Part shown: positions 22,132-33,625 of the stretch, in pieces
How positions within the stretch are numbered: position 1 is the first letter of the stretch
Layout of the letters: each line of letters starts with the position of its first letter
Assembly: GCA_019022495.1 (NCBI GenBank)
Contig: JAFEKR010000018.1
Span: 496,001 to 560,000, forward strand
Direction: 5' to 3'
DNA length: 64,000 nt
Origin: Epichloe hybrida
Lineage: Eukaryota; Ascomycota; Sordariomycetes; Hypocreales; Clavicipitaceae
The notes under the pieces: generated by a model
The model's database searches: none
Told to the model about the DNA's origin: nothing
What the model saw: the letters and a program-made list of their open reading frames with translations, nothing else
Made by a program: the position numbers and the translations under genes

Positions 22132-24051
22132 ATGGAAGACCGATGTATTCATCCATATTGTGGGCTTTGCACGTTCAGACATAAGGGTGAACGAGTCGTC
22201 ATCGTTTGTGAGGTCAAATATCGAATTCTTTCTGAATTCACAACACTGACAGATTCCAGACCTGGACGATGGCTCTCGAAAAGCAACCATCAAATTTGCT
22301 TGCGGATGGTCTTGTGCCCATGTTAACGGACGAGTCACCGCATGCCATGAGAAATGCGTTCAATTTCAGGACATTCTGTATCCGGAGCTCATGGCCAAAG
22401 AACCTCCGGTGAACAAACTCATGGCTAAAAATATTTGTGACTTTGACTCTCCGCTTCGGGAATCCCTGGCTGACCTGGATGCAATTCGTCGGAAGATTCG
22501 CGGCACGGAATTGCCTCCTCCATTCCACAAACTACCACCTGAGATGCAATGCCTTGTGTGGGAACATATTCTATCGGATGACACGCTGCGTTTATGGTGC
22601 ATCGTATCTACATTGACAAGTGGCGCGCCGCAACAGACTGTAGAACCTGTTAGCCTATCGCGCAAGATTTGGGCTCGCCATGTCAGCATCCTCGGCACAT
22701 CCTACGTCGCAGCTTTGACAAACAATACTGGGGAGGCAGTAAAGAACGAAATTCTCATATATGATCCGGCGGCTTCCGCAAACCGGGCTGTCGACACAAT
22801 CTATGTTGCCCACGACCTGTTAGGATTGAAGCGGGTCGTGTTTGCAGACTCTTGTGGTTTCAATGTCCCCGAAGCTCCAGGCATCTGGTGGAAAACATTG
22901 CGCATATCAAAAGGAAAAGGGACAATTTCTCAAGCAGGTGATGTATGCTCGTAGTTTCTCGACGAACGATTATGGAGTCCCGCTGACAGGTCACTTAATC
23001 AAAGGGTTTTAAGCTGAGGACTGTGACGTACCGCAATGAAGGTAGAGTAGCGGACACATGCGCGAATTCGTGGTCCCTGCCTCAAATCTCCCATGACAAA
23101 GTTTCAGTTGCGCCCTGCCCATTACATGTTCTCAACACCTCAACCACTACTTTTCAAATCTACCATTGTCAACGATGGACGTATGACTGGGCTCTCAATC
23201 TGCTACTGGATGATAGAGGTTGCGTTTCTTCATGTGCATAGTGCGGACGGAGATGTATCCATTCCTGATGTCGACACCACGCCAATTGACGACGACGCGA
23301 GGTGGCTTTATATTCCCCTAAGTCGGCGCCAATGGCTGTCCGACATCTGGCTGCGTCGCGACACAAACCCTTGGCGGAATACCCTCATCGTGAGTAAAAA
23401 GAGAGAGACGCGCATCACGTCAAGGGCTAACTGCTTCAGCTGGTGTTCAATGGAAGTCAAACACACGTCATCGGGGCACACCATCGTCCGGAACTGATGG
23501 CGTCATGTAGCTACAGGCATATTGCTAGACTGCAGAATCGGCCAACCCCGTTAGGTTTCGACTTCAGTCGTAGCTTGCAGTGGATAGCGATAGGCCAACC
23601 CGAGAGACAGCGTAGGACGGGTTTTGCTCCAAACATACCGACGCCGAGATCAGACCGCCCCAAATCTTTTTGCGATGAGTTGTTTTTCTTTTCCAGCGCA
23701 TCGCTTGAGAGTGTAACAGGGTTGAGGACTTGCCAAGAAGGGGGGGCAATCACTGGCATGGTTCTGCGTTATTCCAATAATACCGAAGAAAGCCTCGGCT
23801 GGGTGCGTGCAGATCGCTTAGGCTATCTACAAGAAGTATGTCCCGACGGCCTGTGGATTCTCGTAACATTTTTTCCCAAGCTTCCCTACAAGTACCCTTG
23901 GGTCACGAAAATCACGGTGAACATCCCTTCTGTCGATTTGCACAAGTATCTTGCAATTACGTGGCGCGGCCAGCTCGAGCGGTGGTTTTCACGCAGGCAG
24001 TGTAGGCTATACCACGACGGCCAGAGTACACCGGTGGTGCAAACGTTTTAG
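22132..24051 (+). pseudogene. F-box-like fungal protein gene with a one-base frameshift
   Basis: Exons 22132-22207, 22260-22942, 23005-23389 and 23440-24051 give a coherent protein: a Cys/His start (CIHPYCGLCTF), further Cys pairs (FACGWSCAH, ACHEKC), an F-box-like LPPEMQCLVWEHI, then GIWWKTLRI, WSLPQISHD, MTGLSICYW, WLYIPL and the terminal ITWRGQLERW plus CRLYHDGQ. This matches a family of fungal F-box-type proteins I know only by pattern. In exon 3 the frame changes by one base near 23180-23186: FQIYHCQRW is in one frame and MTGLSICYW in the next. The exon total (1756 nt) is one more than a multiple of three, so a single extra base explains it; removing it would give 584 aa. Either a recent pseudogene or a sequence error. 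Confidence 0.7.
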
Positions 24052-24995
24052 AAAATCCGAGACAATAGTCAATCCGCCATGTGCTAAGAATGCGGACGGG
24101 TTAAAAGTATTATTCAGAACACCCATTGCTGTTGCGAGCATGTGCCAAAGAAACCGTCAATGGTGCCCCTTGACTCGACATGCTTGCCATGGGTCAGCTT
24201 AGATGTTCTACTTTCGGTTTGAATACAATCGTACCATTTTGAGAGGCTTGAGCACATTTGAAATGAGTGTCCGGATCTTTCGCACTGCGCTGGGGGGAAT
24301 TGGGACTCCGTCATTTCACATATCCTCTGATGACTCTAGCTTATGCCAGCAGGTCAAGGTTGTGAGGAGAGGAATTGTTCGTCCAATTTTTGGAACTCCT
24401 CTCGCAACTCCGCAAAGCATCATCAACTCCTTTTGGAGTTTTCTTGTTGCGATCGAGATCGAGAATTCCTCGGCGTATGCAGCTTGCAATATGCTGTCTG
24501 GAGCATCGGGATATTGGTTAAGACATTCTCACGCAGGTATGATGAGAGAAAAAACGGCGATGGTACCTATATGAGTAGAATCGCATGGACTTATAGCCCA
24601 TGCCCACCGATAGGCAGCAACCAAAACAAACCTCTGCCTCGACCCCCCCTTCCCTATAAGTTACTTCTGCTCGGAGCTTTGTCACTCCCGTGAATTTCAG
24701 GCCGACTGGTACCTGGATACAAGCTAGACTGTATCTGGACATGGATAGGACACTTCTTGTCCTGCCAGCTGGCCAGACAGACGACTTGATTTTCAGACAG
24801 CTGATAGGTTTGGACGCCAGCTGTACACGCATCCTCGCACATTCTTTTGACCTTTATTTTCCCCCCTTCCTCTTTTTCCTTTTCCTTTTCTTTTTCCTTC
24901 TTCTTCTATTCTCAAGCACCGGCTGACTTTGCATATTTGGACCTCTGGAACCAACACTTGCACACGACCTACCATCTTTGGAGACCATCGGCATC
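24052..24995. other. Intergenic stretch with pyrimidine-rich promoter
   Basis: No supported gene. A long CT tract (about 24855-24912, mostly TTTTC repeats) precedes the four-helix membrane gene and is typical of fungal promoters and leaders. Confidence 0.5.
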
Positions 24996-25640
24996 ATGGC
25001 TCCACTTAGTTTTATTCGAGAATCCTACGGGCGTTGCGTTGACTCATGTCAAGATCAATGGAGAAAGCTAAGCCAGAACGTCCAAGACTGGTATGATGAT
25101 GTGTGTGCATCGTTCCCACCAGTTCATGCCTTTTCTCCTCGGGAGTGTGTGACTACGGTTACCCTCTTGGTTGGTCTCAGCTTCACCTTTTCCGGCACGC
25201 TTGCCACCGCACTGTCTTTCGAGACCTTTCACACGGTCCTGAAGGCCCTGATCACGTTTTCGTTGTTGGTCAGCCTGGTGGTATGTACGAGCGGAGTTCT
25301 AGTCTTGTGGTACAATGGTCTTGGCGGCACGATTACTCGTTAGGGGCGAGTAATGGTAGGCATGTCCATTGGTGTGGCTTTCGGCTTCGTTGGCTTCGTT
25401 GCCGCCACGATTGTTCACATCCACAGTCTAGGTTTAGGACGCGACTGGGAGATTTCCATTGCGGTTTTTTTCCCACTCGCCGCTCTAGGATACGTCTTGT
25501 ATCTGCTGTCTAGTTGTCGGCGTCTGCCAAGGCGTTCTTCAAGAGAGAGTACAAGGGACGAAGCTGAGATGGTACCCCTAACCGCGCCCATGGGGGCAGG
25601 GGACGGGATCGAATCGGTGGACCTTGCCGAGCAAGGGTAG
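24996..25640 (+). CDS. Small four-helix membrane protein, unknown function
   Basis: Two exons, 24996-25280 and 25344-25640, give 193 aa. The unspliced frame has a TAG at 25341-25343; the intron 25281-25343 (donor GTATGT, acceptor GTTAG) removes it and keeps phase 0. Four hydrophobic segments follow a soluble N-terminus: TVTLLVGLSFTFSGTLATAL, ALITFSLLVSLVG, MSIGVAFGFVGFVAATIVHI, ISIAVFFPLAALGYVLYLLSS. The C-terminal tail is basic then acidic and probably cytosolic. The long pyrimidine tract upstream supports transcription. I recognise no family; channel-like or tetraspan-like roles would be guesses. Confidence 0.65.
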
Positions 25641-27842
25641 ACCAGCTACCCTGGCAGTACTGCCGAATAACTCTGCCCCTTTCGAGCCAGTTGGTGGCTG
25701 GGTGGCCGGGGAGCCGACACCCCGGGGTATCAAATCAAAACGGACCTCGATTAGGATGACGCTTCTGCGCAGCATCGAGGACGAGTACCTTCTGCCGTCT
25801 TGGCCACTCTTGAATAAGTGAAAAAGGCAAAGGGAAACCAAGTTCATTCTCTTTTCAAAACTCAAGGACAGATTCGTTACACGGTAAGTCCTCCCACACA
25901 AAGTGAATTTACCTAGTGTCTAATTTCATCGTCCAGACGTTCAATTTCTCTTTCTACCATCTGAACACAGTGGATACGCTCTGTCAGAACGTCTTTTGTA
26001 TTACCAAGCGTGCACACATACGGACATGGCCAAATCGATATAAATTCACACATGAACACATATAAACACACACACGCATACACACACGCATACACACTAT
26101 ACACATACTATCATCTCAAGCATGTCAAGTCCAAGAAAATCTGAGCAGTCTGTTTCTTCATACACCAGACTTGCGCAGCACCACCCTCTGCTTTTGAAGC
26201 CCACCAACGCTCTCGTTCAATGGTCTCGCCCCACGGTGACCTTGTAGCACCTCCTGAGTCCTGACCCGAACCAATTACCTACAATCGAATCGTATCCATC
26301 GCCTCAGATGTCAACACGATCAAGGTCATTCGGGTCAGTCGAATCATAATCACATATTTTACTCTATTTTAATCCCCTGCCTTTATTCTTTATCTTTTAC
26401 TTCACTACTCAAACCACCGTCAAACCAACCCCCCCTTGGCTAAAACACTTTCGATTCGACATCCTTCTCTCCTGTTTCCGGGCCACTGCTTTTCCAGAGA
26501 AAACAACAACTCGATCAATCAACTTCAGAATGTGGACTATTTCTTCACCCTCGTTTTCACTTGACTCGAGAGTCTTGCAAACCAATGTAGGTTATACCGT
26601 GATATGGTGACCGAGACCTCCTTTCGTTCAGGTTGCGCTGACCGTGCTGTTAGTTCCCGCAATCTAAATGTCTTATATCTGCACGGTCACGAAACCAACT
26701 CCTGCGAGCATTTCTTTCAGCCGGAATGATTTCAACGTCATGCCACACTTCTTCATTGACCGACAACAATATGGGCGTGTGGTGTGACATCAAAACTATG
26801 TCCAAGTATTCCATTTGTGCTAGAATTCCTTCTTCCGTCGTAGGCGCAAACTCAAAAAATTGGTGGATCTCAATGAATATCAATCAAGCTGACTTGTCAG
26901 TACAGATTGAGCAGCCGGAATCATGCCAATGCCTTCAGAGCTCTCCGATCCTATCACTGAAGCCGCAACATTTGCTGTTGACGCCACACTTTGGTAAGAG
27001 TACTCTTCTTCATGGTTCCCAGGTCCATCCCTTCTTTTTCTAATGATCCATCTCGTGAAAGAAATGTTGCGATGAAGTTTTTACAGTAAGGTTAGAAAGC
27101 AGGGGGGGGGAGAAAGAAAATAAGGAGGACGGGGAATGTTTTGTAGAAGCGTCTGGTCGTATATATTGCTTGCTCCGTTTGTTGTTAGGTGCTATTGGAG
27201 AATGTGATTGTCTTTTTGCTTGTTTTGAATTTGAATTTGAATTTCTTTTGTGACTTATTCAGCTATTATGAACAACAAATGAAACTCAACAAAATTTCCC
27301 CAATGTATCTGTTCACAATGACTTGTCGAGGTCACCTGCACCAGATGTAGAAAAGGGGAGGGGCTGCAATGTACATTTGAGATGGCAGCCAGCCCGAGGT
27401 CTCCTTGCATCCCAACCGTGACAGGCCGCAGTTGTTCAATACTAGCAGAGTTTGAACCTGACAACGTGAATAAAAACGTAAACTAGCATGGGCAAGATGG
27501 TCCGAATTCGAGGGCTTAGAAGACAATGCGACCTGGTCATCAACGTCTGTCTGAACAGTCAGCATGGCAATTTCCCGAAGAGCACTGGGTATATCCATTG
27601 TGGGCATTGACTAACTTTACAATATGCATAGTATTGCATTCGCTTCGTGTCGCAAGCCAGGGAGCAGAGTCGAGGGCCGCTGGATTTTGTCTTTAAGATA
27701 AATACCGCATGTTTTATTCTTTTCCCTCCATTTGTTTACTCTATGAAGGTAACTGATCCCACCAAGCATAGGCATTGTCCTCGTAGGTTGTTCTTCCAGG
27801 TCAATCATTAAGCATGCCTCTGTCTCCCTGCTCCCACCGCTG
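25641..27842. other. Long intergenic stretch with a CA-rich microsatellite
   Basis: 2.2 kb without a gene I can support. It has an imperfect CA repeat at about 26058-26107, a C/T-rich leader-like region at 26350-26520, and a run of nine G near 27103. A minus-strand frame at 26650-26883 looks protein-like but has no start or partner exon. A short plus-strand ORF opens at 26530 (MWTISSPSFSL) and stops after 26 codons. Confidence 0.4.
26058..26107. repeat. Imperfect CA microsatellite
   Basis: Alternating ACACAC and GCATAC units over about 50 bp. Simple-sequence repeat in non-coding DNA. Confidence 0.8.
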
Positions 27843-28466
27843 TCATTCCTTGCAGTGAAAAAACTCAACATCGTCTGACTTGTTGTCCTGACACTTGCAT
27901 ACACACGTACAAGCTCGCTCATTCTTCTCTTTCATTCCACTCTCTTTCAATTGGACCAATTCATTGTCGCTTGCCTTCTGTTCCAACATGGCGATGTACT
28001 CATCGTCCAAACGTTGTATTTCCTCCAAAAGAACTCGCTTACTACGCTCTTTCTCTCCCCGAAAATCTGGCCTGGTATTCGACTTGGCTGCTATCCACTC
28101 GTCCGTCGCCTTAATCAACCAATTATGTTCAGAAGCTTTGCGCCAGAAGAAGAAGAAGGATCGTCCGAAGGGCAGTTTTCTTCCCCGCCCAAGAGCGTCG
28201 AAGAATGCGTGATTCCACTCTTCCTTTATTTGCCGAGCAAATATTTGCTTTCGTTTTGTCGCAGAGGAGTGTTGCCAAATCACACATGCGCTGTCATAGT
28301 CCCTCCAAATTGCATCTTTCCTGTGAATATAGCCTATAAGTAGACGCATTCCATCTTCCGGCCCGAATTTCTCGACTAGGCAATACGCCAACTTTTTTGG
28401 GATCCTGAAACTCAAGAAGAAATCATTGGCAGTGCGGGGTAGACTGTCTGCACACTTCAGACACAT
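27843..28466 (-). CDS. Hypothetical protein, 207 aa, coiled-coil C-terminus
   Basis: Single open frame from an ATG at 28466 to a stop at 27843. Composition is protein-like: CLKC near the start, RIPKKLAYCLVEKFGPEDG, a basic RGRKLPFGRSFFFFWRKA stretch, and a Glu/Leu-rich helix (LLEEIQRLDDEYIAMLEQKA) likely to form a coiled coil. The tail has several cysteines (CTCVCKCQ). No domain recognised and no intron needed. The long intergenic regions on both sides give no hint of partners. It could be a lineage-specific gene. Confidence 0.45.
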   Translation of the reverse strand: MCLKCADSLPRTANDFFLSFRIPKKLAYCLVEKFGPEDGMRLLIGYIHRKDAIWRDYDSACVIWQHSSATKRKQIFARQIKEEWNHAFFDALGRGRKLPFGRSFFFFWRKASEHNWLIKATDEWIAAKSNTRPDFRGEKERSKRVLLEEIQRLDDEYIAMLEQKASDNELVQLKESGMKEKNERACTCVCKCQDNKSDDVEFFHCKE

Positions 28467-29011
28467 TTTCTAAGCCTTGAATCTGTTATCGGGTGATGTG
28501 TCTTTGTCGTAGTTGTGATACTGCTTCTGGATGGTGTTTGAATGTGGAAGCTGGTGTGCACTGGGAAGAGGAAAAGAAAAAGGTAGGCAAGCGAGATTCG
28601 CAATAGGTGGGGTTTAGTATCATTTGCGTTCATGTATTTTGCTTTAAGTTTATTCTTATAATAATGAATAAACTCTGGTCCTGTGGAACACATGTCAATT
28701 GGAGGATAGCTTTGTGCTAGCCAGAGCTTAATCCTTAGTGCTTTGTGCGAAACGACATGACAGGTTGCATCTTGAATCGAACTCTAGATTCTCATTGTGA
28801 GATAATGCTGCAGAGATGCCATGAAATGAACTTGGGATGAAATTGCAGACTCTGTAATATGTCTATAGAGACTGTGACTGGTGAGGAGTTGGCGTCTCCA
28901 CTTGACCCTTGACCAGCAAAACGCAATCTGCAAGCTCCACCAGGTCATCATCTCCTTATGGACCTTATCGAACGGAATACCAATGCCTCATCTGCATCAA
29001 CCTACTAGCTG
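28467..29011. other. Divergent intergenic region
   Basis: About 545 bp between the minus-strand hypothetical gene and the plus-strand thioesterase gene; should contain both promoters. No other feature seen. Confidence 0.5.
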
Positions 29012-30246
29012 ATGCTCCATCCCAGGCACGTCATTGCTTTCGGTCTTCTACTTCCAGTTATCGCATTTGTTCTCCCCTTGCTTCGCAGTGCATGGTTCTC
29101 CCGGGGCCTTGATCTTGAATCAAACACCACACCATCGAGCAATCAACAAACCGAGGTCAAATCTCAGCGCTCAGCAGATACCGCTTCACCCATCACAGCC
29201 ACAGCCGCAATGAGTGCCGCTTCATCCTCTTCGTCCATCCGCAGGATGGCTCCGTTGGTATTCCCAGCCATTGGACGCCACACAGCCACGGTCATCTTCA
29301 TCCATGGCTTGGGCGATACTGGCCATGGGTGGTCCGACGCCGTCGAGCTTTGGAGGAAGCGACAGCGGTTGAATGAGATCAAGTTCATCTTGCCGCACGC
29401 GCCGCATATCCCAATCTCCATGGTCAGACAATTTGAGCTTCCATGGCTCATGCAGCCTATCCTGCCTCTATCTTCTTGTATCGAATTGCACTGACTTTTC
29501 GACATTTGCACAGAATGCTGGTCTCAAGATGCCAGGGTGGTTCGATATTGTACGTCAAGCAAGCCACATGGTCGCGGATAAAATCGAGGCCAACCATATC
29601 AGCCCCTCCATAGAACGGTCTACTAATAAATCATTCTTGCTCTGCAGAAATCGCTGCAAAAGGGCGAGGACGAAGATGGTCCCGGAGTTTTGCAATCCCG
29701 GGAATACTTCCATGGCCTGATCCAGCAGGAGATCAAAGATGGCATTCCGGCAGAACGCATTGTTCTCGGGGGCTTCTCACAAGGTGGAGCCATGAGCATT
29801 TTTGCCGGTTTGACTGCTCCTTTCAAGATCGGGGGCATTGTTGGCCTCTCTTCCTGGCTTCTTCTCAACCAAACGTTCAAAGAATACGTCCCAGAGGGAA
29901 ATATCAACAAAGCTACGCCCATCTTCATGGGACACGGTGATCGAGATCCACTGGTTCTCTACGATCTTGCAAAAGATAGCGAAAAGGCTCTCAAGGACAT
30001 GGGTTATGACGTCACGTTCAAGACGTACAGGTGCGTTGTTCCACCCGTCCCGTTTCGACCCCGCTCGACGACGATGCGCCGTCTGGATGGAGAGAGGAGC
30101 CGCGGGCTTTGAGTCTTTTGGCTTTTCTGAAGAATATTTCTGACACTTTCTGTAGAGGAATGCAACACTCCGCCTGTCTAGAGGAATTGAATGATGTTGA
30201 GGCCTTTATTGGCGACAAATTACCTCCGAAAGGAGACGCCAACTAG
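29012..30246 (+). CDS. Acyl-protein thioesterase 1 (palmitoyl-protein hydrolase)
   Basis: Four exons (29012 or 29210-29422, 29514-29549, 29648-30030, 30156-30246). Counted from the ATG at 29210 the protein is 240 aa, near the usual length, with FIHGLGDTGHGW, the elbow GFSQGG (Ser127), GHGDRDPLV (Asp183) and MQHSACLEE (His215) as catalytic triad. It removes palmitate from cysteines of membrane-associated proteins such as G-alpha and Ras. The frame stays open upstream to an ATG at 29012, which would add 66 residues with a strong hydrophobic helix (VIAFGLLLPVIAFVLPLL) and a Ser/Thr linker: a membrane-anchored isoform. Exon 2 codes only 12 residues (NAGLKMPGWFDI) and sits at a conserved place. 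Splices are phase 0, 0 and 2. Confidence 0.88.
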
Positions 30247-30402
30247 GTGCAGCATGGAGGGCCACGTCCGATTGGGAACATCTAGACGCGCTCATGGCGG
30301 TCGCAAATCCTGTCTCAAAACTACAACAACGCTACCTAAGACCTCTTCAGTTTAGATGCCTTTCGAAAATACAGTCCGATTCTGAACTTGAGCACATGAC
30401 TG

Positions 30403-31942
30403 ATGGAATCTGTGGCACATTCCGAATTTGCCTGGGCGATAAGATGGGCTCGTCCCGAAGCGGACCGCTTCCCAAACGAGCGTCATTTTTCAGCGCTTTG
30501 GCGTGTTGCTTTCCACCACTTACTATTCTTCAGCCATAATTCTATTGCACTGAATGACTGGATTTTCCAACTCTTTCCGGTGCTGCCCACTTGGCATCAT
30601 GCATCGAATGCTACTGCCTCTTCTCTTCGTTGTGACGACCATGGATGAGGAGCTCTAGGAGAAATATGTTTTCGGGTTCGCTCCACGAGGACCCTCAGCC
30701 AGCCAAATGCCAACTTGATATGGTTTCTTGAAACGTGATACTACGTACCTCTTCCCAGAAAGCATTGCTCAAGCCTTCAGACGCGGGAATTACTGCCGCC
30801 AGCTGTGTTTGACGGCTACTGTTTCAGTGAGTGCCGCGGCGCCCGGTCATCGGCAATCGAGGCGGATCGATGGGCCTGGCACGTTGTGACGTTGGCGATG
30901 AACCCTCGATATCGGGCATATCACACTACCATCTCGCGTCGCCGCCTTTAGACACACCTGCTCGCGCGACGAGGCAGCAGTGCAATGATTTCGCCCAGGC
31001 TCATGCGGACGGGCAGGCCAACCCTGTGCAGATACAGGGAACATTCAGCTACACTGTGACTGTGGGGACTACCAAGGTTTTCCAGATTCGAGAGCATGAT
31101 TCTAAATTTGACATGCATCTGATGATTCTGGCCAAGGTAATTCATCGAGAGTTCGTGGCCACCTGCAAGTATCATGGCACTATCGGTCAATCCTAGCCCC
31201 TCCACATTTACGAGACGGGGAATCTTCCAGGGATGGCTTACATTACAACGCGCGACATCTCCTCTTCACAACTCCCCGACGCTATATTTTAACAGTGCAA
31301 TACAGTGAAAGACCTGGCCAGGTACTTGCCTGCCTCATCCTCACGTTTCGAGCAACAGCTAATGGTCTACGCAGCTTTTTCGGACAGTCATGGGATAGCA
31401 ATCAACAATCAGATCAGGACAGTATGGCTACGCTACTTGTCGAGTTCCAGTATAAGTTTGACCTTCTTGCTTGATCCCTACTATCTTAATTAGCCTCGAA
31501 TATAAGAGAAGTTCGTCAAAGTCTACTTATCCTCTTTTTTGGAGTGTTTCCTTTGATTCTCAGCCATAAGGATCTGTGTGAGATGAACATATTAATAGGC
31601 CCCAAAACGGGGAATATCACGGGAATTATTAACTGGGCCGAATCCAGGATTCTTCCGTTCGGCTTTGCCTTATGCGGGCTTAAGAATATCCTCGGCTACA
31701 TAGATTCTACGGGATGGCATTACTACGATAATCGCCATGAACTTGAGGGTCTTCTCTGGCAGGATTTTTTCAAAAAGGTTCACAATGCGTCAGAAGTTGA
31801 CATGCGGCTTATTCGACATGCGAGGTTTCCGCGTTTCAACAAGGATTCTGCACCGTGTGCCAGAGCTTGTGAGGAGAATGAAAAATGTCAAGCAAGACCT
31901 GGGTTGAGCATGTGGGATTTCGTCTATACAGCTACGGAATGA
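30403..31942 (+). pseudogene. APH-type phosphotransferase pseudogene
   Basis: Read in pieces over three frames, it matches fungal aminoglycoside-phosphotransferase-like kinases: MESVAHSEFAW start, FFSHNS, LFPVLPTWH, then MDEEL-stop-EKYVFGFAPRGPSA, DVGDEPSISGISHYHLA, NPVQIQGTFSYTVTVG, KYHGTIGQS, and late SHKDLCEMNIL with INWAES and WHYYDNRHELE. Stops interrupt it (30656, about 31194, about 31295, about 31470), one of them TAG in place of an expected Trp codon. The Brenner motif HGD is HKD and the metal Asp of DWAE is Asn. It cannot encode a working kinase. Several changes are C-to-T or G-to-A, consistent with RIP on a duplicated copy. Confidence 0.75.
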
Positions 31943-32144
31943 ACTCGGAACCGCAATACAGACAAGTCAGAATATGAAACGGCCTGCGACTCAAGTCCCT
32001 CTCTGAGCGGGTATCAATTAGACACGAGGAAAGTGTGTGACACACTTGATGTAATACATTTCATGTATCAGCAGTCATGGGAATCCAACCGGCAAAGTCC
32101 TCTCTGCGCTCCGGCGTATCGAAAACAACGCCTCTCCGAACTCA

Positions 32145-32889
32145 TCACTCTTGTCCCCATAACAGAATCTCTGTGAAAGCAACAGCTGGGTTGGCAGCCC
32201 TCTTGACATGCCCACCCGCGGCCTTGCTCACAATCTCGTGCCTCTCGTCGTCCCAGCAATCACCGCTCTTGATACTCGGGCAGAACGAGTAGAGCTTCTT
32301 GTCAGCCATGTGGCAGAACTTGCGCTCGTGATACGAAACAAAGCTGGGTCCGACGGAGCTGGGGCTGCTGCAGAGGTCGGAAGCCAGGTGGGAGGAAGCC
32401 TTTGACTTGACAAGTCGGGCATCTTTGGCCATGTGCTCGTGGAGACTCGAGCCCCCAGGCGTGCTATCCTTCCCAGACGTCTCGAAACGTCTGGTCTCAA
32501 GCGAAGGGCTTGCGGCAAACCTGTTGCGCCTGCGTGGGCGGTGGACCTTGATATAGTTTGGGTCGTGGTCCCTGTGGAAGGTCTGAACAGAGGGGTGCGT
32601 GCAGTAGCTATCAAGTTGCGAGCGCGTTAGCTGGCAGGCAGTGACCCCGTCGGGGTTCCCGTCGGGGGGACAACGTCTTACTAGTTGGCATTGTTGCCGT
32701 TTCCCTTGAAGTTCGCGCTGTATGCGGGCCAGTAAACCTGGAGTCCAGTCGTTGGCTGGTCACCATTCGCATCCAGCCAGGCGCACAGGATCTTGTCGGC
32801 ACCTTTGCTGTTCGGAACAAAAATGTCCGAGTAATACCTAGATGACTTGTGTGAGCAATTCATGGACTGGACATGGTACAAGCGTGAGA

Positions 32890-32931
<42 letters not shown>

Positions 32932-33485
32932 TTGGAGTGTGAGGCAGCAGAGAGCGTCTCTCACCATGGCCTACCGCACTGCTTCGCCCAGTTGCCGGTC
33001 CAAGCAAACTTGGTGCCCTCTGAGAAAGTAACGGTTACGTATGCCAGGCAGATGGCGTCGTCGTTGGCCGTAAACAAGGTATAAACTGGCTGATCGTTCA
33101 CGCCGGCGATGAAAACGTCGCAATTGGTTTCTCCGCTCGCGCACCCTGTCTGGTCGCCGACCTTGATGCCGAGGAAGCTGCCATGTTCGTTGAAGACACG
33201 AATGTCGGGCAGGTTACCGCCTGCGTTGGCCAGGCCTTTGCCACGCGGGCCGGCTCCGTCAAGTCCAACTGCGAACCTGAATCCCACGCCTCGATCATGG
33301 GACTCGTTGTATTCTTTCTCTGTGAAGGAAAAGATACCCAATAAGCCGGTGAAGACACCAAAGGCGTCGAGCATCGAAATGGCCATTGTGTCAGCTGCAA
33401 GTTTGCCGATGAGAATTCTTTGTAGGCACGGGGTACGTGGGCGTAGGATGCGAGTTCTTGTTTTGCTTTGATGAGAAGTAGACAT
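32145..33485 (-). CDS. Fungal-specific protein of unknown function
   Basis: Three exons (33485-32965, 32837-32682, 32607-32145) give 379 aa. Key blocks: CLQRILIGKLAADTMAI and SMLDAFGVFTGLLGIFSF near the start, then VGLDGAGPRG, NAGGNLPDIRVFNEHG, NDDAICLAYVTVTF, TGNWAKQCGRPW, YYSDIFVP, LDANGDQPTTGLQVYWP. The C-terminal region has paired cysteines (SDLCSSP, RKFCHMADK, SFCPS, GDCWDDE). I know this as a frequent orphan family in Pezizomycotina, often in several copies, without assigned function. The second splice (donor GTAAGA, branch GCTAACG) and the first (acceptor CATCTAG) each restore a clear protein match. The first intron carries a GA/CT microsatellite. The start is the ATG at 33485; another ATG at 33386 is possible. 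Confidence 0.75.
32886..32931. repeat. GA microsatellite inside an intron
   Basis: Nearly perfect GA repeat of about 45 bp; on the coding (minus) strand it is a CT tract within intron 32964-32838. Its pyrimidine strand lies upstream of the acceptor. Confidence 0.85.
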
Positions 33486-33625
33486 GACCTTGGCGAGAAC
33501 CGTTCCTCTATATGGTCGAAAAGCGACCACACACACCCACCAAGCAGACTGGTCTTGACCCCGATATTGAAGATAAGCATAATTTTAGGTTCAGAGTTAT
33601 CTACACTTTTCGCAATATATCCATT

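Noticed and set aside
25341..25343. In-frame stop in the four-helix membrane gene
   Set aside because: A GT..AG intron (25281-25343) ends exactly on this TAG and joins two membrane helices in frame, so it is not a lesion.
26041..26110. CRISPR-like or satellite array
   Set aside because: The units are dinucleotide-based CA repeats without spacers: a simple microsatellite.
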